From Tsukamurella ocularis (GTDB taxonomy: Bacteria; Actinomycetota; Actinomycetes; Mycobacteriales; Mycobacteriaceae): a stretch of DNA of 64,000 nucleotides. The stretch lies in contig NZ_JANUCJ010000002.1 in assembly GCF_024807615.1 (NCBI RefSeq), forward strand, positions 992,001 to 1,056,000, given 5' to 3'. The position numbers and the translations under genes are program-made. The notes below the pieces were generated by a model that did not search any database, had not been told where the DNA came from, and was given only the letters and a program-made list of their open reading frames with translations. Positions 53,201-62,200 of this stretch are shown in pieces. Positions within the stretch are counted from its first letter, which is position 1, and every line of letters begins with the position of its first letter.

Positions 53201-55738
53201 CGCGTCGCCGCCCTCCTCGACCGACGGTGCCGGCTCGCGCAGCCACTTGCGCAGCAGCGCCGTGATGGCGCGGACGCCCACCTTCGGCCGCTGCTGCGCC
53301 AGGAAGACGCGGAAGACGGCCGACTCGAGGTCGGTCGTGCGGTCGAGCTCGGCGACGCCGTAGTGGCCGAGGGCCGCGGCGAGCTTGGCCCGGTAGGAGT
53401 CCGGCAGTCCGGCGCGGTCGGCGTCGAGGCTGCGGAGGTAGGTGTGGAAGTGCTCGCGGGGGCTGTGCACCTCGTCGTCCCCGCCCACCGAACGGCGCAG
53501 GCCCAGCTCGGCGAGGTCGGCGAAGACACCGGCCAGCGCGAGCTCGGCGCCTGCGGGAGCGGCGCCCTCGAGCTCCGCGGCGACGCGGTCCACCAGGTAC
53601 TCGTCAAGCAGACGGCTCTCGTCGGCAGGGTCGACGTCGTAGCCCAGCAGCTGGCTGCGCAGGGCGTCGCGGCCCGCGGCGGCGCGCTCGACGGCGCCCA
53701 CCTGTGCGGGCTCCGCCGGAAGGTCGATGGGGCCGGCGGCGCTGCCAGCGGTCTCCTCGTCGCCGTCGCCGAGGGGCTCGAGGCGCAGCAACGGCGCGCC
53801 CGCCTCGACCTGGCTGCCGACGGTGACCGCGCACTCCTTGAGGCGTGCCGAGAAGGGCGAGCGGAGGACCGTCTCCATCTTCATCGACTCGAGGACGAGG
53901 ATCGGCGCACCGGCCTCGACCTCGTCGCCGACGGCGACCGGGACGGCGACCACGAGCGCCGGCGCGGGCGAGCGGACCACGCCGCCCTCGTCGCGGCTGA
54001 CGCGGTGGGTGACGCCGTCCACGTCGACCACGTGGACGGGGCCGTGCGTGCCCGTGGTGAGCCGGTACCGGACGCCGTTGACCACGGCCTGGCCGGTGTG
54101 GTTGTCGAAGCGCTCCAGGTCGACGTCGGCGGTACGGGTCTCCGCGCCGGTGTCGATGACGAGCCGGAAGTTGTGGGCGCCGGTGCGGGCGACGCGGACG
54201 CGGTAGCTCGCGCCGCGCAGCTTGAAGTCCAGCGGGGTGCCGCTCTCGTGCTGCACCTGCGGGCGGCCGCCCGACGCGGTCGTGAGCAAGCGGGTGAGCT
54301 CGGCGCGCTCCTCGTCCTCGTAGGCGTCGATCGCCGCGGAGGCCAGGGCCACCGACGTGTGGCGGTCGGCGACCAGGCGGCCCTCGCCGCGGACCCGGTC
54401 GATCCAGCCGGTGTCGGCGCTGCCGTCAATCACCTCGGGCTGGTTCAGCAGGTCGAGCACGAAGCTCTTGTTGGTGGCGCCGCCCTCGATGATGACGCGG
54501 GTCTCGTTCATGGCGCGGCGCAGGCGGCCCAGCGCCTGATCGCGGTCGCTGCCGTACGCGATGACCTTGGCGATCATCGAGTCGAAGTCGGCGGGGATCG
54601 TGTCGCCCTGCGAGACGCCCGTGTCGATGCGGATGCCGGGGCCCGCGGGCAGGTCCAGCAGCGCAATGCGGCCGGGAGCGGGCGCGAAGTCGCGGTCCGG
54701 GTCCTCGGCGTTGAGGCGGGCCTCGATGGCGTGGCCGCGCTCGACGGGACGCTCGCCGTCGAGCTTGCCGCCCGAAGCGACGTGCAGCTGCGCGCGGACC
54801 AGGTCGAAGTCGTTGGTGACCTCGGTGATCGGGTGCTCCACCTGCAGGCGGGTGTTCACCTCGAGGAAGGCGAGCAGGTCGTCGCCCGGGTGGTAGAGGA
54901 ACTCGACGGTGGCGGCGCCGCGGTAGCCAACCTTGATGGCGAGGCGCTCCGCGGACTCCTTGAGCCGCTGCACCTGCTCGGGGCCGAGCACCGGGGAGGC
55001 GGACTCCTCGATGACCTTCTGGTTGCGGCGCTGCACGGAGCAGTCGCGCACGCCGAGGGCCCAGGCGGTATCGCCGTCGGAGATGACCTGCACCTCGACG
55101 TGGCGGGCGCCCGTGACCAGGCGCTCGAGGAAGACGACGCCGCTGCCGAAGGCGCGCTCGGCCTCGTCGCGGGTGCGCAGGTAGGCATCCTCGAGGTCGG
55201 CGTCCGAGGCGACCATGCGGATGCCGCGCCCGCCGCCGCCGGCGGTGGCCTTGAGCATGAGGGGGTAGCCGATGTCCTTGGCCTTGGCCTTGGCGTCCTC
55301 GAGCGTCTCGACCGGGCCGCGGCTCCACGGCGCGACGGGGACGCCGACCTCCTCGGCGATCAGCTTGGCGCCGATCTTGTCGCCGAGCTGGCGCATCGCG
55401 TCCGGGCTCGGGCCGACGAAGGTCACTCCGACCTCGGCGCACTTCTCCGCAAAGACGGGATCCTCGGCGACGAAGCCCCAACCGACCCACGCCGCGTCGG
55501 CGCCGGTCTCCTGCAGGGCGGTGCCGAGCAGCTCGTAGTTCAGGTACGGGCGCGCCGCAGCGGGGCCCAGGTCGTACGCGATGTCGGCCTCGCGGACGAA
55601 GGTCGCAGTGCGGTCGACGTCGGTGTAGAGGGCGACGGTCTCGATCTGCTGCCCGGTCTCGGCGGCCAGGTCGCGGACCGCATGGATGAGACGCATCGCG
55701 GCCTCACCTCGGTTCACGATGGCGATTCGGCTGAACAC
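50285..55738 (-). CDS. Single-chain acetyl-CoA carboxylase (BC-BCCP-CT fusion)
   Basis: An 1817-residue biotin-dependent carboxylase with all parts on one chain, in the order known from eukaryotic acetyl-CoA carboxylase. Residues 1-480 are biotin carboxylase (TAGGGGRGIR and EVNTRLQVEHPITE). The biotin domain has Lys620 in LESMKME. A central region (about 690-1200) follows, then the carboxyltransferase (about 1250-1817; GARISMDSG, GGVSAEDNFGIGGYDRIMGP, YHGGAFVVFSK). It makes malonyl-CoA from acetyl-CoA, ATP and bicarbonate. It is the third gene after fas and acpS, 20 bp from acpS, so substrate supply and use share one transcript. GTG at 55738 follows AAGGGA. Propionyl-CoA could be an extra substrate. 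Confidence 0.9.
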   Translation of the reverse strand: MFSRIAIVNRGEAAMRLIHAVRDLAAETGQQIETVALYTDVDRTATFVREADIAYDLGPAAARPYLNYELLGTALQETGADAAWVGWGFVAEDPVFAEKCAEVGVTFVGPSPDAMRQLGDKIGAKLIAEEVGVPVAPWSRGPVETLEDAKAKAKDIGYPLMLKATAGGGGRGIRMVASDADLEDAYLRTRDEAERAFGSGVVFLERLVTGARHVEVQVISDGDTAWALGVRDCSVQRRNQKVIEESASPVLGPEQVQRLKESAERLAIKVGYRGAATVEFLYHPGDDLLAFLEVNTRLQVEHPITEVTNDFDLVRAQLHVASGGKLDGERPVERGHAIEARLNAEDPDRDFAPAPGRIALLDLPAGPGIRIDTGVSQGDTIPADFDSMIAKVIAYGSDRDQALGRLRRAMNETRVIIEGGATNKSFVLDLLNQPEVIDGSADTGWIDRVRGEGRLVADRHTSVALASAAIDAYEDEERAELTRLLTTASGGRPQVQHESGTPLDFKLRGASYRVRVARTGAHNFRLVIDTGAETRTADVDLERFDNHTGQAVVNGVRYRLTTGTHGPVHVVDVDGVTHRVSRDEGGVVRSPAPALVVAVPVAVGDEVEAGAPILVLESMKMETVLRSPFSARLKECAVTVGSQVEAGAPLLRLEPLGDGDEETAGSAAGPIDLPAEPAQVGAVERAAAGRDALRSQLLGYDVDPADESRLLDEYLVDRVAAELEGAAPAGAELALAGVFADLAELGLRRSVGGDDEVHSPREHFHTYLRSLDADRAGLPDSYRAKLAAALGHYGVAELDRTTDLESAVFRVFLAQQRPKVGVRAITALLRKWLREPAPSVEEGGDARAVLERLMDATQSRYPVIADLARGVVFAWFGQPLLRGNREGVYSAVRAHLTHLDQNPTAVDRSDRIAEMVRSTEPLVLLLGERLAGDHPTDNAVMLEVLTRRYYGNKGLTEVRTQDVAGTEWVVAERDGALLASAAVAYDGLSAAVAGLAQVAEGAASVDADIYLSWEQQPEDQDEMVAAFDSVLSAHPLPAQVRRVTITVAGSGGAVMHHHFTFRAATNGVVEDRLIRGLHPYIAQRMQLERLRRFDLTRLTSSDDEEVYLYRAVAKENPADDRLVAFAQVRDLAAVRDGEGRLLALPTAEIALATCVDSIRRAQAARPSAKRLPTNRIVMYIWPPVDLSDTELEALAGHIGSTTVGAGLEEVLLIGRRRDAATGELVKTEVRVSFSPTGRADLHIGEPVEDTVEPIDGYRQKVLRAASRNTVYPYELTSALGDFVEYELAEGDIADVLVPTDRPKGRNTAGIVVGVISTATDLYPEGVKRVLLLGDPTKSLGALAEAECRRISAAIDLAHRMELPVEWYALSAGARISMDSGTENMDWVAASLKKIVEFTQQGGEINIVSAGINVGAQPYWNAEATMLMHTKGVLIMTPESAMVLTGKQSLDFSGGVSAEDNFGIGGYDRIMGPNGQAQYWSADLMGAHQILMEHYAHTYIAPGEQAPRRAATTDPSDRDITTFPHVLADSDFTTVGDIFSAEKNPDRKKPFDIRTVMRALSDQDHDVLERWAGMADAETAVVQDVHIGGIPVCLLGIESKSVPRLGFPATDGPDTYTAGTLFPQSSKKAARAINAASDNRPLVVLANLSGFDGSPESLRKLQLEYGAEIGRAIVNFSGPIVFCVISRYHGGAFVVFSKQLNPNMTVLAIEGSFASVLGGAPAAAVVFSGEVNSRTGNDARVKDLEAQVAEATGTERAALLAELDEVRGSVRAEKLGEVASEFDGVHSIRRAVEVGSVDEIIAAADLRPKIISVIEAAQ

Positions 55739-55758
55739 TCGCTTGTTCCCTTTCGGCT

Positions 55759-56184
55759 CTATCCGGTGCGCGACTCGGTCCCTATCGGACCGTCGCGCTC
55801 TTCAGTTCTCTCGATCACCGCGAACGCCGCCGCGGTGTCACCGTCGTGGGTGAGTGACACATGGATCGTCGCACCCGGCCCGAGATCGGCCGCAATGCGG
55901 CCGTACACCCGTACCGCCGGGCGGCCCCAAGCATCGGAAACCACCTCCACCTCCCGCGCGCCGACCTCCTTCTCGGCCGGCCGCTGGGCGTAGAAGCCCG
56001 ACGAGAACGCCTTGAAGACGGCCTCTTTGGCCGCCCATCGGGCGGCCAGGGAGCGCACGTCGCCCGCGGCGTCCCGTCGTTCGGCGGGACTGAACGACGA
56101 GAGCATCGTGGTCCCGGGTTGCGCGAGTTGCTCCGCGAACCCGGGAACGTGCACCACGTCGATCCCGACTCCCACCACGGCCAT
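55759..56184 (-). CDS. acpS: Holo-[acyl-carrier-protein] synthase
   Basis: A 141-residue AcpS that moves 4'-phosphopantetheine from CoA to the carrier serine of the fatty acid synthase. The Mg-binding GIDVVHV is at residues 7-13 and the second motif RWAAKEAVFKAF near 50-60; HVSLTHDGDTAAAFAV lies near 108. Bacterial type I synthases lack the built-in transferase of the yeast enzyme, which explains the adjacent gene, as in M. tuberculosis (Rv2523c). It lies 17 bp after fas and 20 bp before the carboxylase. The C-terminal 15 residues (after VIERTEE) are hydrophilic and probably disordered. Confidence 0.94.
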   Translation of the reverse strand: MAVVGVGIDVVHVPGFAEQLAQPGTTMLSSFSPAERRDAAGDVRSLAARWAAKEAVFKAFSSGFYAQRPAEKEVGAREVEVVSDAWGRPAVRVYGRIAADLGPGATIHVSLTHDGDTAAAFAVIERTEERDGPIGTESRTG

Positions 56185-56201
56185 GGCGGAAGCCTAGCGG
56201 G

Positions 56202-59200
56202 CTACCGGCATCCGTCGGCGCAGTACGTGCCGTCGGATCCCAGCCGCACGGCCTCGTCGAGCAGCAGAGCCGCCTCGGTCCGGTCCGTCGCCTCGGAGGT
56301 CGCGTCGGCGCCGAAGCGCCGGCCCGCCGGGGGCTTGCGGTACAGGCCCGACCGGCCGCACATCGCCGACAGCACCGCACGCCGACCCGCGACCTCGCGC
56401 TCCCGCGCCGCCGCCAGGTACACGGCGCGCGCCGCCGGGTCGAGGGAGGCCAGGAAGGCGTCGCGGTGCACGACCGCGATGAGGCCCGAGACGTGGCCGA
56501 AGCCGAGCGAGGTCAGCAGACCCGCCTTGGGACGGAACCCCTCATCGAACCGGTGCGTCTCCCGCAACCAGACGAGGTGCGGGAACTTCCGCATCTCGTC
56601 ATCGACGCAGTCGAGGCTGCGGTTCGGCGGGAGCACCTGGTCGTTGAGCATCTGGCACATACCGATCAGCTGGAAGGCAGCGGCGCCGCCCTTGGCGTGA
56701 CCCGTCAGCGACTTCTGCGAGACCACGAACATCGGGGCGCCCTCGGAGCGGCCGATCGACGCCGCGATCCGCTCGTGCAGGTTCGCCTCGTTCGGGTCGT
56801 TCGCGTTGGTCGACGTGTCGTGCTTGCTGATGATCGAGACGTCGTCCGCCGCGACACCCAGCTGCCGCAGGCTGCGGGCCATCGGGGCCTCCGGGCCGCC
56901 GGCGGCCACCGACAGCGCGCCCATGCCGGGAGCCGGGATGGAGGTGTGCACGCCGTCGCCGAAGCTCTGCGCCCAGGCGACCACGCCGAGCACCGGCAGG
57001 CCCATCTTCGCCGCGATATCGCCGCGGGCCAGCAGCACGGTGCCGCCGCCGTTGGACTCGACGAAGCCGCCGCGACGGCGGTCGTTGGCGCGGGAGAAGC
57101 GGCGCGGGCTGATGCCCTTGGCCAGCATCTTCTCGCTGTCCGCGGTGGCCTGCATCATGCCGAAGCCGGTGATGCCCTCAATCGACAGGTCGTCGAATCC
57201 GCCGGTCACCGCGAACACGGCCTTGCCGACCTTGATCTTGTCGACGCCCTCCTCGACCGAGACCGCCGCGGTGGCGCAGGCCGCCACGGGGTGGATCATG
57301 GCGCCGTAGCTGCCGATGTAGCTCTGCACGACGTGCGCGGCGACGACGTTCGGCAGGGCCTCCTGCAGGATGTCGTTCTGGTTCGGCTCGCCCAGCAGGG
57401 TGTTGATGAACAGGTCGCGCATCGAGCTCATTCCGCCCATGCCGGTGCCCTGCGTGTTGGCGACGTGCGAGGGGTGCACGTACTCCATCAGCTCGGCCGG
57501 CTCGAAGCCCGCGGAGATGAAGGCGTCGACGGTGGCCACCAGGTTCCACAGGGCCAGGCGGTCGACCGATTCGATCATCTCGGGCGTGATGCCCCAGTGC
57601 GTGGGGTCGAAGCCGTCCGGGATCTGTCCGCCGACGCTGCGCAGCAGCTTGGTGCGGCGCGGCACGCGGATCTCGGTGCCGGCCTTGCGGGTGATCCGCC
57701 ACTCGCCCGTCTCCATCGGCACCGCAACGGTGTTCTCCGGATCGGCGTCGACGAAGGCGCGGGCCTCGGCCTCGTTCGCCACCACGAAGGACATGTCCTC
57801 GGGCAGGAACACCGACACCAGCAGCGGAGCCGTCTGGTCGATGATGTCGCCGTCGTCGCTGAACTCGCGGATACCGCAGCGCTCCACGACCGCGTCGTGG
57901 TACTTGTCGGCCAGCTCGGCCTCGGGCACCAGGTCGCCCGATTCGGCGTCGTACCAGCCCGGCTCCGGGTCGTTCTCCCAGGTGACCATGCCGGTCACCC
58001 AGGCGAGCTCGGCGACGCCCGCGGCGGAGAGCCGCTCGTCGACCTCCATCTCGAAGCGGGTGCGCGAGCTGCCGTATGGGCCGACCTCGCCGGCGCCGAC
58101 GATCACGACCATGTCCTCGGGCCGGGCCTCGATCGCGCTCCAGTCCGGCTCGCCCAGGGTCGCGACCGGGGCGCCCGGCAGAGCCGCGATGGTGCCCTCG
58201 TCCTCGGCCTCCGCGGCCTCGGCGAGGCGGGCCTCCATGGCCTGCTCGGCGAGCGCCTTCATGTCCAGGTTGACGCCGCCCAGGCCGCCGGTGAGATCGT
58301 CGAACAGCGGGGCCGTCGCGGCTCGCTCCCGCGCTTCGGCGCTGGCGTTCGCGAGCAGCTTGTCGGCCATCTCGAAGGTCGACCAGGTGCGCACACCGGC
58401 CGCCTCGACGGCCTCGACCAGCGGGTCGTTGCCGCCCATGAGGCCCGTGCCGCGGACCCAGCCGATGATGGCGTGGGCCAGGGTGACGCGCTCCGACCAG
58501 GACTTCTCCGCGTTCCAGCGGGTGACGAGGGCGTCCAGGGAGGCCTTCGATTCGCCGTAGGCACCATCGCCACCGAACATGCCGCGGTTCGGCGAACCCG
58601 GCAGAACGACGTGCAGCCGCGAGGCCAGGTCGGTGTCCTTGCCGATGGCGGCGAGGCCGGCGATGAGCCGCTCGACCGACCACAGGAGGATCTTCATCTC
58701 GAGCTCGGCGCGCGGCCCGGCGTCCGACATGTCGCCCGAGACGCGGGGCGCCGCGAACGGGAACAGCATCGTCGGGACCAGGGCCTCCTTGTGGACCGTG
58801 GTGTACGGGCCCACGGTCTCGGCCTGGCGCTCGCCGATCCACTCGACGAGCCCGTCGACATCGGCGTAGCTCGCCATGTTCGCCGGGACGATCCACAGGG
58901 CGGCGTCGGTCCGGGCGCTGGTGCGGTACAGCTCCTTGAAGAAGTCGAGGCGCTTGTCGTCGAGGCGGCTGGTCGTCGCGATCACGGTCGCGCCGCCCGC
59001 GAGGAGGCGCGCGGCCACGGCCGCGGCGATCGACCCGGCGGAGGCGCCCGTGACGACGGCGACCTCACCCGCGTAGACGCCCGGCTCCGGGCTGCTCTTG
59101 GCCAGGCCCGAGAGGAAGGCGTACGCCCGGGCGTGCTCGGTGCGGCCCGCCTCGGTGGCCTTCTTCTCCCACCACTGCGCCTGGTCCTGCAGCGCCTTGC

Positions 59201-62200
59201 CGGCGCCCTTGGCGGTCTCCAGGATGTGCTTGCTGTAGGTCGGGAAGGTCGCCGGGTCCATGTTCCACACGCGGAGCAGGTCCTCGCGGGCGCTGGCCCA
59301 GCGGTCGTCGATGAGGACGGCCTTGTTGGCGTCGAAGGCCGGCGCGACCGCGTTCGCCCAGTCGTCGCCCAGCTCGGTGGCGATCAGTGCGGCGAGCCGC
59401 TCCGACTCTCCGTCGAGCGAGGGCAGGCCGCCCTCGACGGTGCCCAGGCCCAGCTTCTGCAGCAGCACGCGGGCCGACGAAGCCAACGCGCCGTCCTCCC
59501 CCGTGATAGCGGAGGTGAACTCGGCGAGCGCCGCGGCGTCGACGGTCGCGCCGCCGCCCCCGCCACCGGCGGAGGGCTTGCCGACGGGCACGCCCTGCGC
59601 GGCGCCCACCTCGGCGACCGCCCGGTCGATCAGCGCGTCGAGCGCGGCCGCGTTGGAGACGGCGCCGTCGAGCAGCGTCGCGAGGTCGCCGCCGCGGACC
59701 GAGGCGCCCTCGCGAGTGCCGGTGGCCAGCGCGAGCACGGTGTGCTGTGCCCAGCCCGGGCCGAGCTCCCAGGTGCCGGTGACGTACTCGGTGATGTAGT
59801 TCGGGCGCTTGCCGGTGGAGCCCAGCAGCTTGCGCAGCTGGTTGCCGACGGTCTCGGAGAGCACCGGGCCGAGCGGCTTGTAGGTGCGCGCCAGCTTGGT
59901 GACGGTGCCGGCCAGCGTGGGCAGGTCCGCCTCCGCGGCACCGTCGATGGCGCCGAGGTTGAGCTCGCTGCCCAGGTCGAGGAGCAGCTGGTTGCGGCGC
60001 GAGCTCACGCCGTCGCACAGCGTCTCGATGGTGTCGGTCTTCTCCAGCTGGTCCGGACGCATCTTGGTCCAGATCGCGATCATCGCGCGCGTGGCATCCG
60101 CGGCGTCGAAGCCGAGGTCGGCCGGGCGGGGGCCGCCCGACGGTGCGCTCGCCACCGGCGCGGCAGCGGGTGCTGCGGCCGGTGCGTCCGCGGCGGGCGC
60201 CGCGGCCTCGGCGGGCGCGTCGGTGCCCTCGCCCTCCTCGACGTCCTCGTCGGTCGCGAAGACCTTCGCGGCGTCGCGCTCGGCGTTGAGCACCGTCGCG
60301 GCGGCGCGCTGGTAGGAGGCCAGGGCCAGGGTGCGGCTCGCGAGGTTCGCGAGCGTCGGAGCGGACGCGAGGCCCACCTCGATGAACCGCTCGACGCCGA
60401 GGCCGCCGTGGTCGGTGTCGATGAGCAGCTGGTCCTGGGTCTCGATCCACCGGACCGGGCTGGCGAACTGCCACGCCAGCAGCTCGATGAGCAGCGTGCG
60501 GGCCGTGTCCATCGGGTTCGCGGCGGCCGCGTCCCAGTCGGCGACGAGCGCGCGGACCGGCTCGCTGGGCACCACGTCGAGGATCGAGACCGCGAAGTCG
60601 GCGGTCAGCTCGAACGGGCGCGCCACCAGGTTCGGCAGGTACTTGCCGACGAGCTTGGTGTAATCGAACTCGGCCGGCACCAGCTCCTGCAGTCGCGCGG
60701 TGAATTCCGGCACCCCGTCGCGCAGGACCGAGGAGTGGAACGGGATGTCGATGCCCGGCACCAGCTGGAATGCCTTCGGGCTGCCGCTGCGCTCGGCGAT
60801 CGCCTTCTCCAGCGCGTCGAGCCCGGCCTGGTTGCCGACCACGACGTACTGCGCGCCGCGCAGGTTGAGGTTGACGATTTCTCCGAAAGCGGCACCACTG
60901 CCGTGGTCCGGACGTTCCCCGGACAGACCGGCACCCTCGACGACGCCCTCGACCCAGTCGGAGATGTCGGCATCGTCGACATCGAACAGCTCCGGCCGCA
61001 GCGCGGCCATCGCGTAGGGGCTGCGGCCCTGCTCGTCGCGGGGCACCAGCTGCTGCATGATGCGGCCGCGGTGGAAGACGGTCTCGAGGATCGTGCCCAG
61101 CGGCAGTACGCCGGCGGAGGCCAGCGCGTTGTACTCGCCGACGGAGTGGCCGGCGATGATCGGATCGTCCACGCGGGCACCGATCTCGGTGAGCTCGGCG
61201 AGCTGCGCGCAGGCGACGGTCGCCATCGCGACCTGGGTGAACTCCGTCAGGTACAGCACCCCGTCGGGGTGGGTGTAGACCGTGCCGTTGGCGCGGATCG
61301 ACAGCGGGTTGTCGCGAACCACCGCGAGGATGGAGAAGCCGAGGTTCTCGCGGGTGTGCGCATCGGCCGCATCCCAGACCTCGCGCGCGGCCTTGCTCCG
61401 CGAGCGCTGGTTCAGGCCCATGCCCTTGCCTTGGATGCCCTGGCCCGGGAAGACGTACGCGGTGACGGCCGGGAAGGCCACGGCCGACGCGGCCATCACG
61501 AGGTCGTCGCCGACCCGCGCGGTGATCTCGAGCAGCTCGCCGCCGCGGTCGATGCCGACGCGCTCGACGGTGAACTGCACTTCGTCGCCCGGGAGGACCA
61601 TGCCGAGGAAGCGCGTGGTCCAGCCGCGGATCTTGCGGTGCATGACGTCACCGTTGGAGGCGGACGCCACCTGCTGCGCGGCGGCCGAGAGCCACATGCC
61701 GTGGACGATCGGGCCGGGCAGGCCGGCCAGGCTCGCGGCGACCTGGGAGGTATGGATCGGGTTGTGGTCGCCGGAGACGGCGGCGAAGCCGCTCATGTCC
61801 TGCGGGGCGTGGACGACGGCCTGGCGGAGACGCTTGCGCGGGGTCTCGGTGGCGGTCTCGCCGCGCGCGCCGCCCGCGGGCTGCGGGTCGGCCAGCTCGG
61901 CGGCGCCGGTGCGGCCGCGGATCGCGAAGCGCTCGGTCATGACGACGGCCGGGGCGTCGGCGCCCGGAGCGCGGACGTCGATGCCGACGGTGACGACGGT
62001 GCCGATGTCGGTGGCGGTCACGTCCTCGAGGCGCGCGGTCGCGCGGTACGCGCCCGGCGTCGGGTTCGCGGCCAGCTCGATCGCGTGATCGAGGTGCACC
62101 AGGTCGAGCATGCCCTCCACGACGGGGCGGCCCTCGGCGGTGGTGGCGGCGCCGACCACCGCGAAGGACGCGGGCCAGCACAGGCCGACGAAGGCGTCCG

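Noticed and set aside
50984-55993. Very long open frame on the plus strand antisense to the single-chain carboxylase and acpS
   Set aside because: High G+C keeps antisense frames open; it has no recognisable domain, while the minus strand encodes clear carboxylase and AcpS motifs.
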